NCBI GenBank assembly: GCA_022842205.1
Contig: JALHQA010000001.1
Span: forward strand, 124,001-188,000
Direction: 5' to 3'
Source of the DNA: Hyphomicrobiales bacterium
GTDB lineage: Bacteria; Pseudomonadota; Alphaproteobacteria; Rhizobiales; Methylopilaceae
Length of the DNA: 64,000 nt
Shown here: piece after piece, positions 10,199 to 19,479 of the stretch
How the letters are laid out: each line of letters begins with the position of its first letter
Numbering within the stretch: position 1 is the first letter of the stretch
The notes under the pieces: model-generated
What the model was told of the DNA's origin: nothing
What the model saw: only the letters and a program-made list of their open reading frames with translations
Database searches by the model: none
Program-made: the position numbers and the translations under genes

Positions 10199-10307
10199 CC
10201 TCATCCTGAGGAGCGAGGCGCAGCCTCGCGTCTCGAAGGATGGGCGGCGAGTTCGGTGGTTGCGGCCCATCCTTCGAGACGGCGCTTCGCGCCTCCTCAG
10301 GATGAGG
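10199..10307. repeat. Long palindromic repeat element (family A, copy 1)
   Basis: Outer arms CCTCATCCTGAGGAG (10199-10213) and CTCCTCAGGATGAGG (10293-10307) pair perfectly. Inner parts include CTCGAAGGATGGGC and its complement GCCCATCCTTCGAG. A near-identical element lies at 26519-26624 and a variant at 21551-21660. It resembles the highly repeated intergenic palindromes of Bradyrhizobium and its relatives. It sits between argB and the HAD gene. Confidence 0.85.
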
Positions 10308-10360
10308 TCGGTGCCGAGACAGAGACCCCTCATCCCGCTCGCTCGCTTTGCTCGCGAGCC

Positions 10361-10386
10361 GGCCTTCTCCCACAAGGGGAGAAGGT
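10361..10386. repeat. Short hairpin next to the argB stop codon
   Basis: CCTTCTCCC (loop ACAA) GGGGAGAAGG forms a strong hairpin a few bases downstream of the argB stop. It is preceded by a short CTCGCGAG palindrome. It could act with the longer family A element as a transcript end for argB. Confidence 0.6.
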
Positions 10387-10387
10387 T

Positions 10388-11278
10388 TTACCGCGTCATC
10401 AGGGTTCCGGCGCCGTGGTCGGTCAGGAGTTCGAGCAGCACGGCGTGGCTGACCTTGCCGTCGAGAATGACGACGCCCTCGACGCCGCGCTCCAGCGCCT
10501 CGATGCAGGTCTGTACCTTCGGGATCATGCCGCCCGACACCGTGCCTTCGGCGATGTGGCGGCGCGCCTCGTCGATGGTGAGCTGCTTGATGAGCTCTTT
10601 GTCCTTGTCGAGCACGCCGGGCACGTCCGTCAGCAGCAGCAGGCGGCGCGCGCGCAGCGCGCCGGCGATGGCGCCGGCGAAGGTGTCCGCATTGACATTG
10701 TAGGTCTCGCCCCACCGCGAGGCGGCGATGGGCGCGATGACCGGGATGAGGTCGGACTGCGAGACGATGTCGAGCACGCGGCGATCGACCTGCTCCGGCT
10801 CGCCGACAAAGCCGAGATCAATTTCGCCGACCTCGCCGGTCTGGCCGTTGATGAGGCTCGTCACTTTCCGCGCCGTGACCATGTTGCCGTCCTTGCCCGA
10901 CAGGCCGACCGCGCGGCCGCCTTCGGCATTGATCGAGGCGACGATGGCTTTGTTGATCGATCCGGCAAGCACCATTTCGGCGACATCCATGGTCGCGCGG
11001 TCGGTGACGCGCAGGCCCTGCTGGAACTGGCTCTTGATGCCGAGCTTTTCCAGCATCGCGCCGATCTGCGGCCCGCCGCCATGCACGACGATGGGGTGAA
11101 TGCCGGATATCTTGAGCATGACGATGTCGCGCGCGAACTCGCGCAGCAGATGCTCGTCGCCCATGGCGTGACCGCCATATTTCACCACGATCGTCGCGTC
11201 GTCGTAGTGCTGCAGCTGGGGCAGCGCTTCGGCGAGAACGCGGGCGCGGTCGTGCGCCGATATTTCCTTGTCAGCCAT
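10388..11278 (-). CDS. argB: Acetylglutamate kinase
   Basis: 296 residues. ArgB phosphorylates N-acetyl-L-glutamate, the second step of arginine synthesis. Clear family motifs are [13 protein letters not shown] (phosphate-binding Lys and glycines), [32 protein letters not shown] and [17 protein letters not shown]. Length is normal for the arginine-inhibitable hexameric type. It lies downstream of engB and the DUF423 gene on the same strand. The engB-argB neighbourhood is common in Hyphomicrobiales. Confidence 0.96.
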   Translation of the reverse strand: MADKEISAHDRARVLAEALPQLQHYDDATIVVKYGGHAMGDEHLLREFARDIVMLKISGIHPIVVHGGGPQIGAMLEKLGIKSQFQQGLRVTDRATMDVAEMVLAGSINKAIVASINAEGGRAVGLSGKDGNMVTARKVTSLINGQTGEVGEIDLGFVGEPEQVDRRVLDIVSQSDLIPVIAPIAASRWGETYNVNADTFAGAIAGALRARRLLLLTDVPGVLDKDKELIKQLTIDEARRHIAEGTVSGGMIPKVQTCIEALERGVEGVVILDGKVSHAVLLELLTDHGAGTLMTR

Positions 11279-11311
11279 GTCCGGGATTCCGCACTGAAAG
11301 TCCGGGGCGTT

Positions 11312-11683
11312 CTAGCCCAAACGCGGCCTGCCGAGAAGCGCGCCGGCGACAAGGATGATGAACCATCCCAGCATCATCAGCGTGCCGCCCGCGGGTGCGG
11401 CCATCGGAAACGGCGGCTGGCCGAGATAATGGCGCCCGGCAAGGGCACCGGCGAACAGCGCCGCGCCGAGGGCCAGCACCGCCCCACCCCATACGAGACC
11501 GCGCGGCAGACTGCCCGTGGCGCGGCCGTAAAGCCCGAGCGCCAGCAGGACCGGGGCATGGAACAGCAGCATCTGCGAGGCCGGGCCGAGCGCGTCCGTC
11601 CCGCCGCCATGGGCCGCGCCCGCGGCAAGCGCGACGCCAAGCGCGCCGAACGCACCCGCAAGCATGATGAAGAACTGGGTCAT
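11312..11683 (-). CDS. DUF423 family membrane protein
   Basis: 123 residues from ATG 11683, one base after the engB stop, with AAAGGG upstream; an earlier ATG at 11701 would overlap engB. Four hydrophobic segments, the N-terminal GAFGALGVALAAGAAHG and the C-terminal APAGGTLMMLGWFIIL are typical of DUF423 (YwdK/YgdD-like) inner-membrane proteins of unknown function. Tight spacing to engB implies one transcript. Confidence 0.85.
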   Translation of the reverse strand: MTQFFIMLAGAFGALGVALAAGAAHGGGTDALGPASQMLLFHAPVLLALGLYGRATGSLPRGLVWGGAVLALGAALFAGALAGRHYLGQPPFPMAAPAGGTLMMLGWFIILVAGALLGRPRLG

Positions 11684-11684
11684 T

Positions 11685-12341
11685 TCAGGCCCTTTCGGCA
11701 ACGAGCCGCGCGATGGCGGCTTTCAGTTCGGGCATCCCGTCGCCCTTCTCGGACGAGGTGGCGATCACGTCGGGAAAGGCGGCGGGGCGCTTCCGGATAC
11801 CGTCCTGCACGCCGGCGATGCAGGTTTCGAGCTCGCCGGGCTTCAGCTTGTCGGCCTTTGTAAGCACGATCTGATAGGACACCGCCGCCTTGTCGAGCAG
11901 ATCGAGCACCGGCAGGTCGGTGTTCTTGAGCCCGTGGCGGGAATCGATGAGGAGGTAGACACGGCCGAGATTGGGGCGGTTGCGCAGATAATCCAGCACG
12001 AGGCGTGTCCAGGCGCGCACTTTCGGCGCGGGCGCTGAGGCAAAGCCGTAGCCCGGCATGTCGCAGAGCACGAGCCTGTCGCCGATGCGGAAGAAATTGA
12101 GCTCCTGGGTGCGGCCCGGCGTGTTCGACACCTTGGCCAGCGTCTTACGCCCCGTCAGCGCGTTGACGAGCGAGGACTTGCCGACATTCGAGCGCCCGGC
12201 GAAGGCGATCTCGATATTGTTGTTGTCGGGAACCCCCTCCAGCGCGACCGCGCCCTTGATAAACGAGCAGTCGCCGGCGAACAGCAGGCGGCCCTCCTCA
12301 AGATAAGGATCGGGTTTCTGGCTTGCGGAAATATCGGTCAT
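11685..12341 (-). CDS. engB: Ribosome biogenesis GTP-binding protein EngB/YsxC
   Basis: 218 residues from ATG 12341 ([11 protein letters not shown]); the longer open frame to 12545 has no family-like sequence and is not used. GTPase motifs are GRSNVGKSS (G1), TPGRTQ (G2 region), DMPGYGF (G3) and TKADK (G4). EngB is an essential GTPase in large-subunit assembly. It is the first gene of engB-DUF423-argB in this leftward group. Its 5' end is divergent from the secreted protein at 12401. Confidence 0.93.
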   Translation of the reverse strand: MTDISASQKPDPYLEEGRLLFAGDCSFIKGAVALEGVPDNNNIEIAFAGRSNVGKSSLVNALTGRKTLAKVSNTPGRTQELNFFRIGDRLVLCDMPGYGFASAPAPKVRAWTRLVLDYLRNRPNLGRVYLLIDSRHGLKNTDLPVLDLLDKAAVSYQIVLTKADKLKPGELETCIAGVQDGIRKRPAAFPDVIATSSEKGDGMPELKAAIARLVAERA

Positions 12342-12400
12342 GGGGCGAGATGCGCGCCTTATCCGCTTCGCGTCAACTGTTCCCCCGGGAGCCCATATCA

Positions 12401-12808
12401 ATGACCGCCGTCCACCTTGCCGCCCTGGCCCTCGTGCTCGCTCCCCTGCCCGCCGTCGCGCAGAGCGTGGACGGGCTTGTCGGCCGCTGGGGCGTCGCGT
12501 CCTACTGGACCCCGGCGGACAAGGCGAAGGCGCCCGGCTGGGCAAAACAGAGCTGCGGCCAGCCCTATGTCATCGAGAAGAGCGCTTCGGGCAATCTGCT
12601 GATGTTCGTGGCCGACGGGCAGAAGCGCGAGGTCGCGCTGAAGGGCAAGAAGCTTACGCCGGTCGACAAGAAGCTGCCGGAAGGCCCCGCGAAACGCCAT
12701 GTCCGCACGATCACTGCCCTCGCCCCCGGCAGTTTCGAGCTGACCTGGGAAGACAAAGGCTTCGCCGGGCGTTACGGGACGGTGGTATACGTGAAATGCG
12801 GAGGGTAA
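12401..12808 (+). CDS. Small secreted protein of unknown function
   Basis: 135 residues from ATG 12401, with GGGAG about 9 bases upstream. Signal peptide [21 protein letters not shown]. The mature part starts [15 protein letters not shown], has two cysteines (SCGQPY near the start, VKCGG at the end) and looks like an all-beta lipocalin-like or OB-like small domain (predicted). An upstream in-frame start at 12323 would run into engB and lacks a signal peptide. I know no function. Confidence 0.75.
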   Translation: MTAVHLAALALVLAPLPAVAQSVDGLVGRWGVASYWTPADKAKAPGWAKQSCGQPYVIEKSASGNLLMFVADGQKREVALKGKKLTPVDKKLPEGPAKRHVRTITALAPGSFELTWEDKGFAGRYGTVVYVKCGG

Positions 12809-12829
12809 TTACCTCGCCCCGGAGAGGAT

Positions 12830-13561
12830 TTACCCGAACAGCGCGTCGATGTCGTCCTGAGAGGCGCGGCCTTCATCGGTCGGAAGCGCGGGGCCGTTGA
12901 GCAGCGCCTTGTCGCCGTCGCGTACCGGCACGCCTTCGGGCGTGATGTCCTTGAACTGCTCTATGCCGCCCCAGATCTCGATCATGCGCTCGATTCGGTT
13001 TTCGACGAAAGTGAGCGTCGAGACCACCTTGGTGATGCGCTGGCCGGTGAGATCCTGGAAATTGCAGGCCTCGAAGATCGAGACGACCTTTTCCTGGATT
13101 TCCGATGCCAGCGTCTTGTCGCGCTCTGTCTTGACATGGGCGGCAAGCTGCATCGCGTGATCGTCGATATATTCGGCGGCGGAGAGGATGGCCTCGGTCG
13201 CGGCTTCGGTGCCGGCAACGACGGCGTCGAGTTCGCCCGACACGCGCACCATCTGCGCGCTCTCGAAACTGGTACCGTGCAGCGTCGCGATCTCCTGCTT
13301 GGTGCGCTGGATCGCCTCGCGAATGGAATCGAGTTCGGTCTTGAGCTTGGTCGCCTCGCCCAGCTCTCGCCGGAAAGCCTCGATCGCATCGCCGGAAATT
13401 TCCGCGGCGGGTTTGACGAGGGCCTTCAGCCGCGCGATCTCCGCCATCAGCTCGGCATGACGATGGGCCGCGGCCGGGTCATGGCTCACGGGCATAGCGG
13501 GGGTATCCCCCCGCATCATGGTTTCGATGCGGAACGGTTTACGCGCAGCTCTCATGGACAA
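12830..13561 (-). CDS. cheZ: CheZ-family protein phosphatase
   Basis: 243 residues, mostly helical. The catalytic signature FQDLTGQ is present, with Asp170 and Gln174 matching Asp143 and Gln147 of E. coli CheZ. The extreme C terminus (SQDDIDALFG) resembles the CheY-binding amphipathic tail. CheZ removes phosphate from CheY-P and resets the flagellar motor. No other chemotaxis gene is nearby, as is often so for alphaproteobacterial CheZ-like proteins, so the partner response regulator is unknown. The region upstream (13562-13790) shows no clear site to me. Confidence 0.85.
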   Translation of the reverse strand: MSMRAARKPFRIETMMRGDTPAMPVSHDPAAAHRHAELMAEIARLKALVKPAAEISGDAIEAFRRELGEATKLKTELDSIREAIQRTKQEIATLHGTSFESAQMVRVSGELDAVVAGTEAATEAILSAAEYIDDHAMQLAAHVKTERDKTLASEIQEKVVSIFEACNFQDLTGQRITKVVSTLTFVENRIERMIEIWGGIEQFKDITPEGVPVRDGDKALLNGPALPTDEGRASQDDIDALFG

Positions 13562-13790
13562 CCTGACCCCCCTGTTGCCGCCATCGTGACACGCGATGGT
13601 TTAAGAACGGTCACCGGAGGCGAATTTGCCCCCCGCGTTGTGGCCATAAAGATTTCATAAACCGCAATGAGATTCCCTGTACCCGGATCGAGGCGGAACA
13701 GTTCGCGCTCGCAATAAGTTCATCCGGACACCGGCGGCAAAGGCTTAGACTGGCTGCCGTCTCCGTGTTCTGCGTAACCAAGGCCAACTC

Positions 13791-14579
13791 ATGAAAATCT
13801 CTCGCTTCCTGATCGTCGCCGGCCTTCTCGCCGCCGCAGGTCCCGCAATGGCCCAAGGCTATTACCGCACCGAGCCGCGCGGCACCGTCGAGCGTATCAT
13901 TATCGACGAGCGCTATCGCGAACCGGTTTACCGGCTCGACAGCACGCCGCGTTATTACGCGCCGCAGCAGCGCACTTACCGGACCTATTATGGCCAGCAG
14001 CCGCGCAGCGCCACGCCGCGCGAACAGCGCAACATGTATTACGATCCCTATCTGCGCCGCGTGGTGCCACAGGCGCAGGAGCGGCAGGCCCGCCTGCAGG
14101 TTCCGGCGCAGCCGGCCCAGCAGCGCCGCTCCATCCCCGAGCAGTTCCGCAAGCAGACGGTCGAGTATGACGGCAACGAAAAGCCGGGCACGGTCGTGAT
14201 CGACACCAAGACGCGCTTCCTCTACCTCGTGCAGAACGACGGCACCGCACTTCGCTACGGCGTGGGCGTCGGCCGCGACGGCTTCCAGTGGACGGGCACG
14301 CACAAAGTGTCGAACAAGCAGGAATGGCCGAAATGGTATCCGCCGGAGGAAATGCGCCAGCGCCGTCCGGATCTGCCGAAAATGATGGAGGGCGGCCCAA
14401 ACAACCCGCTCGGTGCCCGCGCGCTGTATCTGGGTTCGACGCTCTACCGTATTCACGGCTCCAACGAACCCTGGACCATCGGTCAGGCCGTCTCGTCCGG
14501 CTGCTTCCGCATGACGAATGAGGATGTGCAGGATCTTTATCAACGCGTGCCGGTCGGCGCGACGGTGAAGGTTATCTGA
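13791..14579 (+). CDS. L,D-transpeptidase (YkuD domain), exported
   Basis: 262 residues. Signal peptide MKISRFLIVAGLLAAAGPAM-AQ. Residues about 22-115 are Arg/Tyr/Gln-rich and low-complexity, probably extended and wall-spanning. The YkuD catalytic domain runs from about 130 to 262, with His222 (IHGSNEPWTIGQ) and the nucleophile Cys238 (SSGCFRM). These enzymes make 3-3 crosslinks in peptidoglycan or attach proteins to it. The motif has SSGCFR rather than the commoner SHGCIR. A strong terminator follows. Confidence 0.93.
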   Translation: MKISRFLIVAGLLAAAGPAMAQGYYRTEPRGTVERIIIDERYREPVYRLDSTPRYYAPQQRTYRTYYGQQPRSATPREQRNMYYDPYLRRVVPQAQERQARLQVPAQPAQQRRSIPEQFRKQTVEYDGNEKPGTVVIDTKTRFLYLVQNDGTALRYGVGVGRDGFQWTGTHKVSNKQEWPKWYPPEEMRQRRPDLPKMMEGGPNNPLGARALYLGSTLYRIHGSNEPWTIGQAVSSGCFRMTNEDVQDLYQRVPVGATVKVI

Positions 14580-14600
14580 CCAAACTCCCCTGTAACGAGA

Positions 14601-14629
14601 AACGGCGCGCCACAGGCGCGCCGTTTTTT
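14601..14629 (+). terminator. Rho-independent terminator after the L,D-transpeptidase gene
   Basis: Perfect 11-bp stem AACGGCGCGCC / GGCGCGCCGTT with an ACA loop, continuing into a run of T (to 14629). It ends the rightward transcript before the convergent DUF2076 gene. Confidence 0.9.
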
Positions 14630-14647
14630 GTTTTAGAACGAGCTGGA

Positions 14648-15301
14648 TCAGTAATCGCTGCCGCCATCGTCCCAGCCGCCGTCGGCCGTATCGTCCGCAC
14701 CGCCGCCGGAGCCGTCATTACCGAACAGCCAGCCGAACAATCCGCCGCCGCCCTCCCCGGAATCGCCTACCGCATCATTGGCGCCGGCATTTTCGGCAAG
14801 CGCGCCACCGTCCGTACCCTCGGCCGCTGCCGGCGAGCTGTCCGCCGCGCCCGTCGCAGCCTGGGCTTCCGAGCCGGAGCCGAGCAGCGATTTGGCGGCT
14901 TCGCCGAGCAACATGCCGCCCGCAACGCCCATCGCGACCTGACCGGCATTGGCGAGGAATCCACCGCCCTGCGGGACCGCGCCGCGCCCGAACTGCGGAA
15001 CGCTGCCGCCACGACGGCCGAGATCCGGCGCGCCCATCGCGCCCGGCAGACGCGCATAGCGCTCCTCTTCCTCGTCCTGATGAGCCGTACCGCCGTTTTC
15101 GAGCTCCTCAATGCGCTGCGCGGCGGCTTCAAGCGCCTGGTTCTGGGCGATCACGGTCTGCACCAGCGTGTAGACCGCATGCGGCGTCTGCTGCAGCTCG
15201 GACGCAAGCAGCCGTTCGACCTCTGGGTCGCGGCACTGATGTTCGGCGTCGCGCAAACGCGCGAACAGGTCCTGAATGAGGCGGCGTTCGTTGCTCTGCA
15301 T
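14648..15301 (-). CDS. DUF2076 domain protein
   Basis: 217 residues from ATG 15301, with GGGAG 9 bases upstream. The N-terminal helical domain (MQSNERRLIQDLFARLRDAE ... VYTLVQTVIAQNQALEAA) is the DUF2076 signature. The centre (VAMGVAGGMLLGEAAKSLLG) is a Gly-rich hydrophobic stretch, and the C terminus is acidic and Gly/Ser/Asp-rich (GDSGEGGGGLFGWLFGNDG). The low-complexity tail suggests a surface or periplasmic location, though no classic signal peptide is seen. Function unknown. Confidence 0.85.
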   Translation of the reverse strand: MQSNERRLIQDLFARLRDAEHQCRDPEVERLLASELQQTPHAVYTLVQTVIAQNQALEAAAQRIEELENGGTAHQDEEEERYARLPGAMGAPDLGRRGGSVPQFGRGAVPQGGGFLANAGQVAMGVAGGMLLGEAAKSLLGSGSEAQAATGAADSSPAAAEGTDGGALAENAGANDAVGDSGEGGGGLFGWLFGNDGSGGGADDTADGGWDDGGSDY

Positions 15302-15446
15302 GGTCGGCACTCCCTTTCGGTGAAAATCTGGGGTGGCGCCATGTCCGAAAAAAGGCCCGCGAACCGGATATTCGTATCGGGGTGTCCACAAGTCTACGAG
15401 GACCTTGACGAGAAAGCCGAGCGCGCCGTTACGCGCGAAACACTGA

Positions 15447-16088
15447 TCAGCGTGCGTCGCGAATTTCCGCGATCAATGTCCTCGCCGCATCGGTTGCGTC
15501 CGCCGCGCCGCAGATGGCGGAGACCACGGCGGCGCCTTGCGCACCCGCCTGAATAACAGGCGCAACCGAGCCCTCGCCCAGCCCGCCGATGCCGACGATC
15601 GGCAGGCGGGTGAGCCCGCGAACTTTCTTAAGGCCTTCGATTCCGATCGCGCCGCCTGCATCGGACTTCGTCGTCGTCGAGCGGATCGGGCCGACGCCGA
15701 GATAATCCACGGCATGGAGGTGATCCCGCGAGGCCGCGAACTCTTCGGGATTGCCGATCGACAATCCGATGATGAAATCCTCACCGAGAATCCGGCGGGC
15801 GTCCGAGGGCGTCATGTCGTCTTGGCCGAGATGGACGCCGTCGGCTCCCGCAGCGAGCACCACATCGACCCGATCATTGACGATCAGCGCGATGTTCTGC
15901 GGCTTCAGGAGCTGCTTCAGCGCATAGGTCTCCTCGACCAGACGCCGCGTTGCTCCGCGCGGATCGCGGATCTGCACCATCGTCACGCCGCCAGAGACCG
16001 CCTGCATGACGGTGTCGGTCAGGCCACGAGCGCCGACAACCGGTGCGCCGGCAACGAGATAGAGCGAGAGATCGAAATGAGGACGCAT
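15447..16088 (-). CDS. thiE: Thiamine-phosphate synthase
   Basis: 213 residues, TIM-barrel enzyme joining the pyrimidine and thiazole halves of thiamine. Motifs VTMVQIRDP, NDRVDVVLAAGADGVHLGQDD and VGPIRSTTTKSDAGGAIGIE (phosphate-binding loop), and the C-terminal GIGGLGEGSVAPVIQAGAQG fit ThiE. No other thi gene is adjacent. The gene is 145 bases upstream of, and on the same strand as, the DUF2076 gene. Confidence 0.93.
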   Translation of the reverse strand: MRPHFDLSLYLVAGAPVVGARGLTDTVMQAVSGGVTMVQIRDPRGATRRLVEETYALKQLLKPQNIALIVNDRVDVVLAAGADGVHLGQDDMTPSDARRILGEDFIIGLSIGNPEEFAASRDHLHAVDYLGVGPIRSTTTKSDAGGAIGIEGLKKVRGLTRLPIVGIGGLGEGSVAPVIQAGAQGAAVVSAICGAADATDAARTLIAEIRDAR

Positions 16089-16181
16089 GGGGGCGCGACC
16101 ATAGGGTTCGCCGCGTGCTGCGGCAACCCGAGAACCTTCGGCGGCACCGGGCGTTTAGTTGGACTCACCTTTGGAGGCAAA

Positions 16182-16376
16182 ATGCCGACGACAACACCCA
16201 AAAAGCCGGCCGCGAGCGACGCCGAAAAGCGCCAGGAAGGCCAAAAGAAACGCGACGACAGGCGCCTGGAGGAAGGCGTCGAGGACACGTTTCCGGCGTC
16301 CGATCCGGTGTCGGAAACCCAGCCCGGCGGCGGGATCACGGGTCCCGAAGTCCTGGACCCCAAAAAGAAGCGCTGA
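16182..16376 (+). CDS. Small charged protein with DTFPASDPV motif
   Basis: 64 residues from ATG 16182, with TGGAGG about 8 bases upstream. Lys/Glu/Asp-rich (DAEKRQEGQKKRDDRRLEEG) and ending PEVLDPKKKR; probably disordered. The central EDTFPASDPVSETQPGG segment recurs in short proteins of many alphaproteobacteria, where the role is unknown. The DUF3592 gene follows 18 bases later, so the two may be co-transcribed. Confidence 0.8.
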   Translation: MPTTTPKKPAASDAEKRQEGQKKRDDRRLEEGVEDTFPASDPVSETQPGGGITGPEVLDPKKKR

Positions 16377-16394
16377 CATGATAAGAGCGGCTTC

Positions 16395-16871
16395 ATGTTT
16401 GAGGCCGCGCCCGATCCACACACGCTGAAATTCGCCATCGCGGCACTCGCCGCGCTTGCAGCCGTCTGCTTTCTTGCACTCGACGCGCGCGCACGGCACC
16501 GCGCCGGACGCGCTGTAGACTGGCCGCTCGCGCCTGGCACCGTGACCTCGTCGCAGACCGCGCGGCGCTGGGGTTTCGGCGGCGGAGTCTGGATGGCGGG
16601 ACTCTGGTATGTGCCGGACATCTCCTACCGCTACGATGTCGACGGCCAAAAGTTTTCGGGCCGGCGCGTGTTTCTGTCGGAAACGGGTTTCGCCAAGCTC
16701 GGCAAGGCGCGCGAGGTAATCGCACGCTATCCGCGCGGCGCGGAGGTGGCCGTGTATTACGATCCCAAAAATCCGAAACTCGCATGTCTCGAGCCTGTCT
16801 ACCGCGAACGCCGCGCGCTCGGCGCAGCCGTCATGCTTCTGGCGATTGCGGCGGCCGCTCTCCTGACCTGA
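16395..16871 (+). CDS. DUF3592 membrane protein
   Basis: 158 residues. N-terminal helix (FAIAALAALAAVCFLALDA) and C-terminal helix (LGAAVMLLAIAAAALLT) enclose a soluble domain with VTSSQTARRW...YRYDVDGQKFSGRRVFLSE...YPRGAEVAVYYDPKNPKLACLEP, which is the DUF3592 pattern. These domains have the topology of a periplasmic or surface beta barrel-like module; the function is unknown. Confidence 0.82.
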   Translation: MFEAAPDPHTLKFAIAALAALAAVCFLALDARARHRAGRAVDWPLAPGTVTSSQTARRWGFGGGVWMAGLWYVPDISYRYDVDGQKFSGRRVFLSETGFAKLGKAREVIARYPRGAEVAVYYDPKNPKLACLEPVYRERRALGAAVMLLAIAAAALLT

Positions 16872-16929
16872 AACGGTGGCGGCGCGCGTTTCCGGCGGCT
16901 AGACTTGTCCCAAGTTTCGGGGCTGCCTG

Positions 16930-18366
<1,437 letters not shown>

Positions 18367-18564
18367 CGCCGAAGGCGAAAGGCAAGGCCGAACCTTTCGC
18401 CGCCCGGCTGCAAAAATTTCTTGAGGCGGAAGGCTATTAATTGGGCGTTGCCCCTCGTGGCTCTTGGCAAGAATCCACGATAAGCTGCGCCATCGTCCCG
18501 ATGCACCCTGACGGGCGATACCTCCGCCCGCGGTCTTCAGCCGGGCACTTACGGAGCACTCTCG

Positions 18565-18897
18565 ATGCGCGTTTATCTTCTGGCAGCAGCCGCGGTCGCC
18601 GTCATGGCCTTCGCAGCGCCCGCCTCGGCCCAGTTCGGCGTCTATGTCGGACCCGGCGGCGGCGGCGTTTATGTCGATCCGGGCCGTGGTGGCCCGGGGC
18701 CACGACATTATGACGATGGCTATGACAACTGGCGCGTCTCGCGCGGTGAGGCGGTACGTATCGCCCGCCGCAACGGCATGCGCGAGGTATGGGATGTCGA
18801 TCGTCGCGGGCCCTATTGGGTCGTGCGCGGCGAGAACTATAGAGGCCGCCGCGTGACCATGCGCATCGACCGCAACGGCGGCTGGGGCTGGAACTGA
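18565..18897 (+). CDS. Small secreted PepSY-like protein
   Basis: 110 residues. Signal peptide MRVYLLAAAAVAVMAFAAPASA, then a Gly-rich linker (YVGPGGGGVYVDPGRGGPG), then a compact domain (VSRGEAVRIARRNGMREVWD...YWVVRGENYRGRRVTMRID) that resembles a single PepSY-type fold. Such proteins are common and of unknown function in this order. A terminator follows at 18920. Confidence 0.8.
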   Translation: MRVYLLAAAAVAVMAFAAPASAQFGVYVGPGGGGVYVDPGRGGPGPRHYDDGYDNWRVSRGEAVRIARRNGMREVWDVDRRGPYWVVRGENYRGRRVTMRIDRNGGWGWN

Positions 18898-18919
18898 GCC
18901 CGAGGCCACCGCACAAATG

Positions 18920-18947
18920 AAAGAGCCCCGCTTGGCGGGGCTCTTTT
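18920..18947. terminator. Bidirectional terminator between two convergent small genes
   Basis: AAAGAGCCCCG (18920-18930), loop CTTGG, CGGGGCTCTTT (18936-18946), then T at 18947 on the plus strand and a run of A on the other side. It serves both the 110-residue gene on the left and the 56-residue gene on the right. Confidence 0.88.
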
Positions 18948-18951
18948 GCAT

Positions 18952-19122
18952 TCACGGGGCCGGTGTGGCCGGAGCCGGAGGCGTGGACGGTTCGGTGGGT
19001 GCGGGCGTGGTGATCGTCTGGTCGCCGGTGGTCGAGCTGTCGCCCGTGCCGTCGGCAAACAGATACATCGCAAGTCCTATGACCACGATAAGCGCGAGCA
19101 CGGCCCAAATTGTTCGATTCAT
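18952..19122 (-). CDS. Small single-helix membrane protein
   Basis: 56 residues from ATG 19122, with AAAGGGGAA upstream. One N-terminal transmembrane helix (TIWAVLALIVVIGLAMYLF) is followed by a Thr/Pro-rich tail (TTPAPTEPSTPPAPATPAP) that is probably periplasmic and disordered. No named family known to me. It lies between tRNA-His and a shared terminator. Confidence 0.7.
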   Translation of the reverse strand: MNRTIWAVLALIVVIGLAMYLFADGTGDSSTTGDQTITTPAPTEPSTPPAPATPAP

Positions 19123-19227
19123 CTGGTGTTTCCCCTTTGCTAGAACCCGAAACCGAACCCGCCCGCGCGGCAAATGGTTCCCCCCGCAATGCCGAGAATC
19201 TGGGAAAGCTCTGTGGAATACGGGGAA

Positions 19228-19304
19228 TGGTACAGCTGCCCCGGCTCGAACGGGGGACCCCCAGATCCACAATCTGGTGCTCTAACCAACTGAGCTACAG
19301 CTGC
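19228..19304 (-). tRNA. tRNA-His (GTG anticodon), A73, no encoded G-1
   Basis: The cloverleaf is complete on the minus strand: acceptor GCAGCTG/CAGCTGT, D arm AGCTCAGTTGGTTAGAGC, anticodon loop TTGTGGA, T arm CCCCG-TTCGAGC-CGGGG, and an encoded CCA. The base before the acceptor is T rather than the usual G-1, and the discriminator is A73 rather than C73. This matches the atypical tRNA-His of a clade of alphaproteobacteria whose HisRS does not need G-1. Confidence 0.95.
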
Positions 19305-19396
19305 ACGACGGCCTAGCCGACGCCGATTACCTAAGAGAATTCGCCGGAAGCGGCAAGACCGCAGACGGCGTTTGCCCCCGTCCGGCCATTAACATT

Positions 19397-19409
19397 TACA
19401 GCGACTGTA
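19397..19409. promoter_or_regulatory. Short palindrome upstream of the PAS kinase gene
   Basis: TACAG-CGA-CTGTA is a perfect 5-bp inverted repeat about 70 bases upstream of the kinase start. It could be a regulator site, but a palindrome this short can arise by chance. Confidence 0.2.
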
Positions 19410-19479
19410 GAACAGCGTCGCATGGACCCGCGGCGGCCGATCCACTAAGCCAGTTGCGAGGGGTTTTTCGTAAATAATC

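Noticed and set aside
12323..12400. Longer N terminus for the secreted protein at 12401
   Set aside because: The extra residues overlap engB, lack a ribosome-binding site and would hide the signal peptide.
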